From Hyphomicrobiaceae bacterium (GTDB lineage Bacteria > Pseudomonadota > Alphaproteobacteria > Rhizobiales > Hyphomicrobiaceae), in the NCBI GenBank assembly GCA_021775735.1, contig JAJFHG010000059.1:62001-126000 (forward strand): 64,000 nucleotides of DNA. The letters run 5' to 3'. The number at the start of each line of letters is the position of its first letter. The stretch's first letter is position 1. Shown one piece after another: positions 8,173 through 15,986 of the stretch. The translations under genes were made by a program, and so were the position numbers. The notes under the pieces were generated by a model. The model worked only from the letters and a program-made list of their open reading frames with translations, ran no database searches and was not told where the DNA came from.

Positions 8173-9411
8173 TTGAACTACGGGTTGAAAATCATTCGAT
8201 TGGCTGGTGTTTTTTTGCTGGCAAGTGTTGGCGCTATTGCCGTTTCAAAAGGCGTGGTTGGCCAATCCTGCGATGTAAGCGCGTGCCCGGCGATCAAAGT
8301 GTATGGTGACAGCGAAGCGGCAAAATGCCGAGCTTGGGCCACGCAAGCGGTTGGTCAGCAGCTTGAGAACGAGCAACGCTCGTGTGGTTACAGTGGGGAT
8401 GATTGGCACTTAGACATCAAATTACATTTTCGTGTTTGCGGTGGGCTCAGCGACTTGGATCGCGAACAGTTTTCTGAAGCGCGTGCCGAGATGTTGGCAA
8501 AGTGTCGAAGCTCCCCGAAACGCGCCTCCAACAACCCCGACGCAGAACCCAAGGCGGCCAAATCTGGCAAGGTTCCAGAGTGGGATGAGTACTGTCGCAA
8601 GTCTTATATGGTGGACGCGCTAAAAGTTGCGCGGCTGGCCAGGGATTGGAAGTGTACAAATATTGATCCTGAGCTGCACCTCAGCAAACAACGCCACTAT
8701 GATTTTTGTATCAAAAAAGCGCCAAAGGGGGCAGGCGACTATCCGCTGCATGATTTGATCGGTGATCGTCAGGAAAAAATCAAACAATGCCAGCAAGCAG
8801 CGGCCGTGAAGAAGCCAATCGATCCTAAAGTGACAAAGCGGCGGCGTGCGTGCAGCAAGTTTGCTGATATCTTTCTAAACGCAAAGCTCGAAAACGACAG
8901 ACTGAAATGTGCCTATTCTGGTGATGATTGGCACACCAATTGGAACAAACATTATCGTGACTGTACTGATTTGAAACTTACTGATCGCTTGCGTCTGATT
9001 CACGACCGTCAGGCTGAAATGAGTTCGTGCCGCTCGAAGGTTTTCCCAAAAGGCCAACTTGAAGCTGATGATCCTGACCTGAAGCCTGACACGAGTGGTG
9101 ACAATGACACCGGCGGTGCAACAGAAAAAGTGCGCAGTGCGTGTGATGCCTATGCCAAAGACGCGGTAGCCCATGAGGCTGCTAACAAGCAACTTAGCTG
9201 CGGTTTTTCTGGCCCGCTTTGGACATTGAAAGAAGCCACGCATTTGGACGCCTGCATGTCGAGCCGTGCCGATTATGCGTTTAAATCGAACATGTCACGG
9301 GATGCAAAATTGCGTCAGTGTACGGCCGTGCGCTTATGCAAAGACCCCTCGCGCGCGAAATCTCTATTCTGTCAGGACTTAACAGGATTGGTGCCGCCGA
9401 ACGCCAACTAA
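8173..9411 (+). CDS. Secreted protein with four cysteine repeats, unknown function
   Basis: 412 aa. The start is TTG at 8173 with GGAGAG six nt upstream; no ATG fits. A signal peptide follows (AGVFLLASVGAIAVS). The mature part holds four tandem units whose cysteines keep register: 52/71/89/111, 141/161/179/206, 227/246/264/286, 324/343/361/383. Three units have spacing 19, 18, 22 exactly; unit 2 has 20, 18, 27. The unit motif is C-x18-C-[GA]-[YF]-S-G-x2-W with H-[FY]-x2-C near the third cysteine; unit 2 has lost the SG-W part. Linkers are Pro/Asp/Lys-rich. I recognise no family. A periplasmic or secreted disulfide-bonded helical repeat protein is inferred. It follows rnpB but has its own leader. 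Confidence 0.8.
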   Translation: MNYGLKIIRLAGVFLLASVGAIAVSKGVVGQSCDVSACPAIKVYGDSEAAKCRAWATQAVGQQLENEQRSCGYSGDDWHLDIKLHFRVCGGLSDLDREQFSEARAEMLAKCRSSPKRASNNPDAEPKAAKSGKVPEWDEYCRKSYMVDALKVARLARDWKCTNIDPELHLSKQRHYDFCIKKAPKGAGDYPLHDLIGDRQEKIKQCQQAAAVKKPIDPKVTKRRRACSKFADIFLNAKLENDRLKCAYSGDDWHTNWNKHYRDCTDLKLTDRLRLIHDRQAEMSSCRSKVFPKGQLEADDPDLKPDTSGDNDTGGATEKVRSACDAYAKDAVAHEAANKQLSCGFSGPLWTLKEATHLDACMSSRADYAFKSNMSRDAKLRQCTAVRLCKDPSRAKSLFCQDLTGLVPPNAN

Positions 9412-9471
9412 TTGTGTGTGGCGGAGCAAAGTCGTTGGCCGGCGTGGTTGATTGGTCTCTGCGGGTTCTTT

Positions 9472-10092
9472 TTATGTCGCAGCAAATGGCAAGCCATCTT
9501 CATCGCTTCTGAACGGCCAGTAGCCAACTTGCTCATTAGGTGCAGCAGGTGCTGAGATGGCATCGCTGTACAGCGTGCCTTCATGATAAAAGTACGAGAT
9601 TGTTGTGCGAAACATAGAAACGTTTGCACTTTCAGGCGTCTCTAGGACACTGCGCGCCACGCTTGTGACGCCAACGACTTCACGTTTGGAGATGGCTTTT
9701 TGTAATTCGTGGTCGTCTAACATCTCCTGCAATACTCCGGCTGCGATCTCAACTAAGTTTTTGCCCCGCCAATTCTCAATGGATGGCCGTTTGGTAAGGG
9801 CTGGTTTGGACACAGCAATCAGTTGCAAGTTTTGCGTGCGTGTTAATGCGCGTGGGGCAGGGCAATTCACAACAGCAGCAATCAGCGACCGCAAAAAAAC
9901 TTCCGGTGGTTCAAGGGCTAAATCACGCAAGTGCTTTTTGTGTTGGATGCCAGGACTGTCTTCTCCGCGTTCCCACCGCGAAATCGTCCGTTGAGATACA
10001 CGCATAAGTTTTGCCATATCCGTTTGGCTCAACCCATGACGTAACCGGTAGTGCTTTACAATTTCATTCCAATTTTCAGGCATGCAAACCAT
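9472..10092 (-). CDS. XRE-family transcriptional regulator
   Basis: 206 aa. Residues about 8-60 are a helix-turn-helix of the XRE/Cro type (YRLRHGLSQTDMAKLMRVSQRTISRWERG). The rest contains a possible small sensor domain (REVVGVTSVARSVLETPES, then ISYFYHEGTLYSDAISAP). I do not recognise the C-terminal part. The start may be the ATG at 10092 or the one at 10083. It is convergent with the cysteine-repeat gene and divergent from the large protein at 10585, so the long intergenic region with its 15-bp inverted repeat is a plausible operator. Confidence 0.75.
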   Translation of the reverse strand: MVCMPENWNEIVKHYRLRHGLSQTDMAKLMRVSQRTISRWERGEDSPGIQHKKHLRDLALEPPEVFLRSLIAAVVNCPAPRALTRTQNLQLIAVSKPALTKRPSIENWRGKNLVEIAAGVLQEMLDDHELQKAISKREVVGVTSVARSVLETPESANVSMFRTTISYFYHEGTLYSDAISAPAAPNEQVGYWPFRSDEDGLPFAAT

Positions 10093-10584
10093 TCACAAAA
10101 GTCAGAGTTAGACGTTGATCAACGCGGTGTCGGATCGTTACACCATGCGTGCGGTTATGAAAAGGTTGGACTGGCTGCAACTGTGTCTGGCTTGTGCGCC
10201 CTATTTGAGTTTGACGAAAGTGCTATTCAAATTTGGGTAACCGTAAGAGCGGGGAGGTTAGCGGCTCATTGTATTTTTCGCGTGTCTGCGCCCGATACAT
10301 GAGCCGCTAACCTAGTATCTATTTGGGTTTGCCAATTTGGGCCCGTCAACGCGTTTGCATCATTCAATCAACGCAGGTTCTCTGCAATTCTAGATTGTCG
10401 TTGGCCGCACATGTGCAATCTTTGGGGTTGCACGCCCAGGTGGCGCTGAAAATGGTGAGTTTGCCAGAAAATCCAGACTTATCTGTTCCCCGAAGTGTGG
10501 ATAGCTTCATTCCCCGACCCAGGCGACTCGGGTAGTGCTGAGGCTAACTGGGTTGATGAGAAGTGACAGGGCACAACATACGAC
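10093..10584. other. Divergent intergenic region between the XRE and Clp-N/DUF4332 genes
   Basis: About 490 nt with no supported gene. The main feature is a perfect 15-bp inverted repeat (listed separately). The rest shows no clear promoter consensus by eye. Confidence 0.5.
10255..10313. repeat. Perfect 15-bp inverted repeat
   Basis: AGGTTAGCGGCTCAT (10255-10269) and ATGAGCCGCTAACCT (10299-10313) are exact reverse complements separated by 29 nt. No T-run follows. It lies 163 nt upstream of the XRE start and 272 nt upstream of the gene at 10585. It could be an operator with two half sites, an RNA hairpin, or a small mobile-element remnant. Confidence 0.75.
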
Positions 10585-12462
10585 ATGGAAAATTGTCGAA
10601 CTTGCAGCACACGTGGCGCAGATCAGTGCGCCGCCATCTGGAATTTTGACGCGCATGTTGTTGCATGTCTGCGTCGCGGTGCTGAAATCGCGCAACGCTC
10701 GGGTGTGTCGCAAATTTCAATTGCACATTTTATGACGGCGCTTTGCCATGATGAGGCGGCGGTGAACATGCTTAGCGGTTTGGGTGCTGACCCGCGCGTT
10801 CTGGAATTTGAGATGGTGCAACTCGTGGTGTCTTCGCGCCAAGGGCCTGGCCAGGACCGTGTGGTTCTGTCTCAATCGCTGAATGCATTATTGATAGCCG
10901 CAGAACAAACAGCGCAACATGCCCGTCGTTCTGTTGTGACGTTGGATGTGGTCATTGCGACGCTTATGCAAAATGCAGCGCAGGACGATGCGGCTGGTAT
11001 TTTTTATCGCCATGTTGCAAGTCGCAAGGGTCAACAGCAGGTGGCATCAGCGGGTGTCCGACGTGATGTGAGATCTAATCTTCGACAGGACGACGGTTTG
11101 AGCCCGCGCGCAGGTGCGCGAGCCAGGTATGCCCATGAGGGGCGTGACGTTGAATCGAGCCGTCAGTTCCGGCAATCTCATGAGCAGTCATATGCATCTA
11201 AGCAGACACAGCAGCGGGCATATGATGTTTTAGGGTCGCGCGGCGCCACTCACAATGCAGCCCCCTCTGCCGGCGCGATGTCGCGATCTGAACGACATCG
11301 TCAAACTGCATCCGCACACAGCGGGTCTATGCAGACGATGATATCTGATACGCGAACGCAATCAACGTCTGTAGCCTCCCAGTCGACGGTCGCTCGTGAG
11401 GGTGGAGTCAACGCGCGCGGTGAACGGAGCCAGCGGTCCAATCGCTCGGACTACGCTTCGACAGTGTCATTACGAACGCCGGGCGCCGCTCAGTTTAAAG
11501 ATCACGCCGGTCGGCGCGAGGCGACCGAGCATGAGCATTATGAAACCATTTTACGGATGCTGCGCGTTCAAGAGGCGCGTCTGGAGCGCCTCGAAACGGA
11601 CACTGAACGCACGCGTGGGCGCAAGTCGAGCCGATTGAGGGTCCGAAAAATTGCGCCTTTGTCGCTTTCCAGTCGGGGTGCCAAGACATCCAAGTCGCAG
11701 ACAAAGCGACAATCGCAATCTCATAGTGGATCGTCAGGAGCAACGACCCGGCAAGCAAGCCAAACAGCTGCGAATTCGTCCGATCATTCCGGGTCGCGTT
11801 CTTCATATGGATGGCGTGAGCGTCAGTCATCAGGGGCGAGTTCACAGTCGAGCAACACACATTCCAGCAGGTTATTTGAGAACGCGTCGGTTCGTGGATC
11901 CCGCGCAGGTCAAGACCGTCGTCGCGACAGTGATCGTGATGGATGGCGTACGGGGTCCTCTCGGGAGCCGGATCTTCGTACTGCAACACAACGCCAAACT
12001 GAGCGCACAGACGGTCAGAAAGAAAAACGTTTCTACCTCGCGCGAGAGGATGAACTCGTTGAAGCACCTTCAATTGGACCAAAGACTGCGGCGCGATTTA
12101 CGCCGCTCGGCATTCGCACCGTGCGCGATCTTTTGGAGCTTGACGCCGATACTGTTGCGGCTCAGTTGAAGGTGCGTCACATTTCAGCGGACGTGCTGCG
12201 CGATTGGCAGGACCAAGCACGTCTGGTGTGCACGGTGCCGTGGCTGCGAGGCACGCACGCACAATTGCTTGTCGGTGCAGATTATCGCAGTGCAGATGAA
12301 CTGGCGAAAGCAGACCTTGGTGATGTGTTCGCGGGTATTTTACGGTTTGCGTCGACAAATCAGGGCGAGCGCGTTTTGCGCACCAATCCACCGCCTGAAC
12401 GCGAAAAAGTCGCTACATGGCTTGGGTTTGCCAAGCAGTCTGACATGAGCCGCGTTGCGTGA
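10585..12462 (+). CDS. Protein with Clp-N-like N-terminus, Ser/Arg/Gln-rich linker and DUF4332-like C-terminus
   Basis: 625 aa. Residues about 20-145 are helical and look like a double Clp-N repeat (FDAHVVACLRRGAEIAQRSG, ISIAHFMTALCHDE, then LSQSLNALLIAAEQTAQ and VTLDVVIATLMQ). Residues about 150-480 are low-complexity, rich in Ser, Arg, Gln and His, with a short predicted coiled coil near 315-350 (ILRMLRVQEARLERLE). Residues about 480-625 carry a helix-hairpin-helix region typical of DUF4332 (APSIGPKTAARFTPLGIRTV). No AAA+ ATPase is present. An adaptor or DNA-binding role is possible but not shown. The start is the ATG at 10585; a cysteine-rich N-terminus (CRTCSTRGADQC) precedes the domain. 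Confidence 0.7.
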   Translation: MENCRTCSTRGADQCAAIWNFDAHVVACLRRGAEIAQRSGVSQISIAHFMTALCHDEAAVNMLSGLGADPRVLEFEMVQLVVSSRQGPGQDRVVLSQSLNALLIAAEQTAQHARRSVVTLDVVIATLMQNAAQDDAAGIFYRHVASRKGQQQVASAGVRRDVRSNLRQDDGLSPRAGARARYAHEGRDVESSRQFRQSHEQSYASKQTQQRAYDVLGSRGATHNAAPSAGAMSRSERHRQTASAHSGSMQTMISDTRTQSTSVASQSTVAREGGVNARGERSQRSNRSDYASTVSLRTPGAAQFKDHAGRREATEHEHYETILRMLRVQEARLERLETDTERTRGRKSSRLRVRKIAPLSLSSRGAKTSKSQTKRQSQSHSGSSGATTRQASQTAANSSDHSGSRSSYGWRERQSSGASSQSSNTHSSRLFENASVRGSRAGQDRRRDSDRDGWRTGSSREPDLRTATQRQTERTDGQKEKRFYLAREDELVEAPSIGPKTAARFTPLGIRTVRDLLELDADTVAAQLKVRHISADVLRDWQDQARLVCTVPWLRGTHAQLLVGADYRSADELAKADLGDVFAGILRFASTNQGERVLRTNPPPEREKVATWLGFAKQSDMSRVA

Positions 12463-12590
12463 CGCTTTCCTCGCTTTAACGTCTTGATACGTCGCCGACA
12501 TGGCGCTGCGCTCAAGTTGGATGCGACCGATTGGAACGTGCTAAACTCTCAGGCCAGCAGATCATAGTCACGAGAACTTTGGAGGTCGCC

Positions 12591-13052
12591 ATGGAAGACG
12601 CGCGGATCGAACTCCTACAGGGCATGCCGATCTTTGGAGGCGTCCGGGCTGAGACGCTTGAATTCCTACTTCCCTTCTGCCCGGTCGTTTCGGTTGCCAA
12701 GAACGACTATTTTTTTCGAGAAGGCGAGGAAGGCGATTCCATGTTCGTCATCGAGAAAGGCAAAGCCGCCGTGTTGAAGTCGTGGCAAGGTCAGGACCAC
12801 GTTCTCCAGACCATGAACGCGGGCGACTGTTTCGGCGAGATGGCGGTTATGGACTTCGGCGCACGCAGTGCATCCGTTCGCGCACTGGAAGATTGCACCG
12901 CAATCCAAATTTCAGTCGGCAACCTTTATAAAGTCTATACGCAGGATCTGAAGCAGTTTGCGCTTATCCAGATGAACATGGGACGGGAAGTCTGTCGCCG
13001 ACTTCGGGCAGCGGATGATCAACTGTTCAGCGCAAAAATGGAGTCACCTTAA
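12591..13052 (+). CDS. Cyclic-nucleotide-binding domain protein
   Basis: 153 aa. The ATG at 12591 has GGAGGT at ideal distance; a longer frame back to 12531 has no such support. Nearly the whole protein is one cNMP-binding beta-barrel (YFFREGEEGDSMFVIEKGKAAVL) with a phosphate-binding cassette GDCFGEMAVMDFGARSASVRA that keeps the glutamate and the arginine. There is no DNA-binding domain or other effector, so it is probably a single-domain sensor binding cAMP or cGMP, or a degenerate Crp relative. It lies beside a cyclic-di-GMP enzyme gene, but on the opposite strand. Confidence 0.85.
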   Translation: MEDARIELLQGMPIFGGVRAETLEFLLPFCPVVSVAKNDYFFREGEEGDSMFVIEKGKAAVLKSWQGQDHVLQTMNAGDCFGEMAVMDFGARSASVRALEDCTAIQISVGNLYKVYTQDLKQFALIQMNMGREVCRRLRAADDQLFSAKMESP

Positions 13053-13139
13053 CCGGCTTTAAGATATGTTTTCACAGTCGACCGGTCTTTCATTGTCGGA
13101 TGATAACGCGGTCGGCTGGCAAAAAATATCTACATAACT

Positions 13140-14951
13140 CTAACTCTGGGATTTGGGGTCCGATTTCGATAAAGCAATAATACCGATATTTTCTGCTGTT
13201 GTTGGCCGAGCGAAATAGTATCCCTGTATCTCTGTGCATCCTTCTGCTTGCACAACGGACAACTGCTCTGCATTCTCAACGCATTCTGCTGTCGTCTCCA
13301 TGCCAAGACTATTTGCTAATTGGGTTAGAGATCTAACAATAGCTAAAGATTTTGTGGGTTGATCTCCCAAACCTTGAACAAAGCTACCATCAATCTTTAT
13401 TCGGTCGACCGGGAAAGAATGGACGTGACTGAGAGAGCTGAAACCCGTTCCAAAATCATCAAGAGCAACCCGTAGTCCAAGCTCCTTTAGGGCCACAAGA
13501 GTTTTGTAGATCTTGTCTCGACCGCCTTCAAGAATTGCGGTCTCAGTAATTTCAAGCTCAACCCTATTTGGAGAGATGCCGGAATTCACTAGCGCAGACT
13601 TGACATTTTCTACAAAATTATCTGCGCGCAACTGCACTGGCGAAACATTTACTGCAATTCTAATGTCTTCGGGCCATTTACACGCATCGTGAAAAGCTTG
13701 ACTGAGCACCCATGCTCCCAATTGGACCATCAGCCCCGTCTCTTCTGCTACAGGAATAAAGTCATCCGGTGAGACAAGACCTCGTTTTGGGTGTTCCCAA
13801 CGCAAGAGTGCTTCACAGCCTGCAATCTCTCCACTATCGACTTTCGCGATCGGCTGGTAATGAAGTATAAAATCACCGTCTTTAATTGAGCTGCGAAGAT
13901 CACTTTCTAGTGCGAGGCGTTTTCTCATGTCTACGTCCATCTCTTTTTCAAAGAAATGGAACGTGTTGCCTCCGACCTTCTTCGAACGATAAAGAGCTAA
14001 GTCGGCATTTTTCATGAGTTCTTCGTCTTTGGTGCCATTTTGCGGCGCGAGCGCAACACCAAGACTAGCTGTTAGAGGCACGGCGACGCCGTCAACACGG
14101 AACGGTTGTTCAAACGCTGACAGCAAACGTTTGCATATAATAGCAGCATCTATGGCACCACGCTCCATCGATTCGGCAATGGCAAATTCGTCGCCACCCA
14201 GTCGTGCCAACACAGACGTTGAACGGAGCGCAGACCGCAATCGCTGCGCAACCATAATCAGAACTTTATCAGCAAATGGATGTCCAAAAGTATCATTTAT
14301 GGATTTAAAACCATCAAGATCAATAAGAATGACACCTATATTGGTGTCGCCCTTTCTTGATCGAGTTAGCATGCCATTTAGTTTCACGCGATATGAGCGA
14401 CGATTTTCTATTCGGGTCAAAGCGTCGTGCGTGGCAAGAAAAGACACTTTACGGTCAGATTGGAGTTTCTCCGTGATGTCTTCTTGCAAATCGACCCAAC
14501 CACCTGGTGCCAACCTCGTATACTGTGCTCTTAAAAAGCGGCTATCAAAACTTTGATTGATTTGGGAAAACGATTTCTCATCATCAATCTTTTTAGCGTG
14601 ATTTATAAGCCAATTATTGATGCCTTTTTTTTCTTCGTCATTTAGTGGGCGGCCATTCTTAGTCTCAATATGGTATCTAAGAATATCTCCGAACGCGGTA
14701 CCAGGCGCGGTGAGCTCTTGCGGCAAGTCGAAAAGTTCACGATACCTTTTGTTGCAAAAGGCAAGTTTATGATTGGCATCAAATATTGAGAAGCCAATAG
14801 GAAGGCAATGCAAGGCCTCCTCTAGCGATAAATCACAACCAGCGATTGGCGCTGTGACCTCTTTAACGGCTTTAGCGGTGGTATCATTGCCGCCTGTGTA
14901 GTCTCCGAGATCGGACGAATGTTGTTTCAATATACTTTTGGAAGCTGACAT
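13140..14951 (-). CDS. PAS-GGDEF-EAL cyclic-di-GMP enzyme
   Basis: 603 aa, soluble. Residues about 45-160 form a PAS fold (LPIGFSIFDANHKLAFCNKR). A GGDEF domain follows (about 170-330) with an intact RLGGDEF near residue 250 and a metal-binding DLDGFKSINDTFGH. The usual RxxD inhibitory site before GGDEF is not seen. The EAL domain (about 345-595) keeps CEALLRW near 380, NVSPVQL, EITE, DDFGTGFSS, KIDGSF and QGYYFARP, so both diguanylate cyclase and phosphodiesterase activities are possible. The gene looks more AT-rich than its neighbours, which could mean transfer. Confidence 0.92.
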   Translation of the reverse strand: MSASKSILKQHSSDLGDYTGGNDTTAKAVKEVTAPIAGCDLSLEEALHCLPIGFSIFDANHKLAFCNKRYRELFDLPQELTAPGTAFGDILRYHIETKNGRPLNDEEKKGINNWLINHAKKIDDEKSFSQINQSFDSRFLRAQYTRLAPGGWVDLQEDITEKLQSDRKVSFLATHDALTRIENRRSYRVKLNGMLTRSRKGDTNIGVILIDLDGFKSINDTFGHPFADKVLIMVAQRLRSALRSTSVLARLGGDEFAIAESMERGAIDAAIICKRLLSAFEQPFRVDGVAVPLTASLGVALAPQNGTKDEELMKNADLALYRSKKVGGNTFHFFEKEMDVDMRKRLALESDLRSSIKDGDFILHYQPIAKVDSGEIAGCEALLRWEHPKRGLVSPDDFIPVAEETGLMVQLGAWVLSQAFHDACKWPEDIRIAVNVSPVQLRADNFVENVKSALVNSGISPNRVELEITETAILEGGRDKIYKTLVALKELGLRVALDDFGTGFSSLSHVHSFPVDRIKIDGSFVQGLGDQPTKSLAIVRSLTQLANSLGMETTAECVENAEQLSVVQAEGCTEIQGYYFARPTTAENIGIIALSKSDPKSQS

Positions 14952-15477
14952 TCTTTTTTTGTCCGATGTTTGACGATGAGCAATTCATGGTGCGAAATCA
15001 GCATAACCGCGCTCTCGCAAAGGTTGTGTTAATGTCACAATACATCTTTAAGTATAATTGAGAGTTAAGGAAAATATGTCTCGAACACATAACTGTCGGT
15101 AAGAAACCTTTTACCGAGGTCGAGATCCAAAATAGCGCTCCAACAGGCCTTGAGCTTTTGCCACCCAGGAAGGTTTGGGGTGTTGTTTTTGCACATAGGA
15201 GACAGACAGCGAACGCTTCGTAGATGCTTTTCGCAGGCCGGACATCGACGACAAAGTCCGCTTGTCGCCCCGAGCGGACCTTATGGCGCGCTGCGCTAGA
15301 GGTTTGCTCTTCGTGTGGATGCGGAAACCGCACTCGGCTGGTGTTGACGTCCATACATGACCCGAAGCGGACTAGTTCACGTCGAGCGCTGAGGCTGCAA
15401 TGACACAACTCGGTTTTAAACCAGCAAAAGAAACTCTAATCCTCTTGTGAGGCAAATCTGTCTGCTGTCTAGTTAGC
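14952..15477. other. Intergenic region with a decayed palindromic repeat
   Basis: No convincing gene. GTCCGCT (15256-15262) pairs with AGCGGAC (15273-15279), and another AGCGGAC lies at 15366-15372 with GTCC near 15349. The arrangement resembles the degenerate GCGGAC palindromes found between genes in many Rhizobiales, but this is from memory. A minus-strand frame of 136 codons crosses it and is judged spurious. Confidence 0.4.
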
Positions 15478-15863
15478 ACACCTGTAAAGAACGCTGTTTT
15501 AAAGCGGTTTGCAGGTGTTTGTTGCAGCAACTGCAGCAAACATGGTGAAGACGTGCGGCACGTCTTCAGTTTACGAGCGGTGCTGCTCGTGACGTCTCCT
15601 GAATGGGCGCAGGAGCTGCGGCAATCTAAAGTGGGGTGGTTATTAAGCGAAGGCTCGCGGCAGAGTCCATTCGCTTGCGCGTGTTGAGCGTTCTTCGCTC
15701 AACTGAGGGCGCGTGTCTAAATTCCAAATCAGCGGGGAAATGTGGCGCTTGCGCACGGTCTGGTTCTGATCAGTCGATGTGCAGGCAGAACGGCGCTGCG
15801 TTCATTGCAAATTGCAAGAGCAATTGCAATGCGCGTTCAGCGGGATTGTAGCTCACCTGAGCT
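15478..15863 (+). ncRNA. Candidate structured RNA: train of consecutive hairpins
   Basis: At least eight hairpins follow one another. ACACCTG/CAGGTGT spans 15478-15518 with an inner AACGCT/AGCGGTT stem. GTTTGTTGCAG/CTGCAGCAAAC (15517-15541) has loop CAA and one G-U pair. GAAGACGTG/CACGTCTTC is at 15547-15567. ACGAGC/GCTCGT is at 15573-15590. CTCCTG/CAGGAG is at 15596-15615. AAGCGAA/TTCGCTT is at 15645-15676. GTTGAGCG/CGCTCAAC is at 15683-15703. A 12-bp stem with one bulge is at 15803-15831. A short AGCTCA/TGAGCT follows at 15850-15863. The strand is assumed from the downstream porin gene at 15987. It could be a long 5' leader, an independent small RNA, or a processed array. It matches no RNA family I recognise. 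Confidence 0.45.
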
Positions 15864-15986
15864 GCCAATGTGCTCCGGGGCGGCGCGCCAAAAGACGATC
15901 GAACACGATCGCATCCATCAGCGGGAAAACTCAGGGAGGGCAACCTCCAATTGTCTCTTTGCGTACTGGCGTGGGGGCCGGATACC

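Noticed and set aside
11495-12082. Minus-strand open frame of 195 codons
   Set aside because: It is antisense to the low-complexity linker of the gene at 10585 and shows no fold pattern.
12531-12590. Longer start for the cyclic-nucleotide-binding protein
   Set aside because: The ATG at 12591 has GGAGGT at ideal distance; the upstream start has nothing comparable.
14998-15408. Minus-strand open frame of 136 codons
   Set aside because: Its composition is cysteine- and arginine-rich without any fold pattern, it crosses the GCGGAC palindromes, and it has no ribosome site.
15478-15863. Hairpin train as CRISPR or tRNA cluster
   Set aside because: No repeated sequence between units, no regular spacers, and no cloverleaf or T-arm; each stem has its own sequence.
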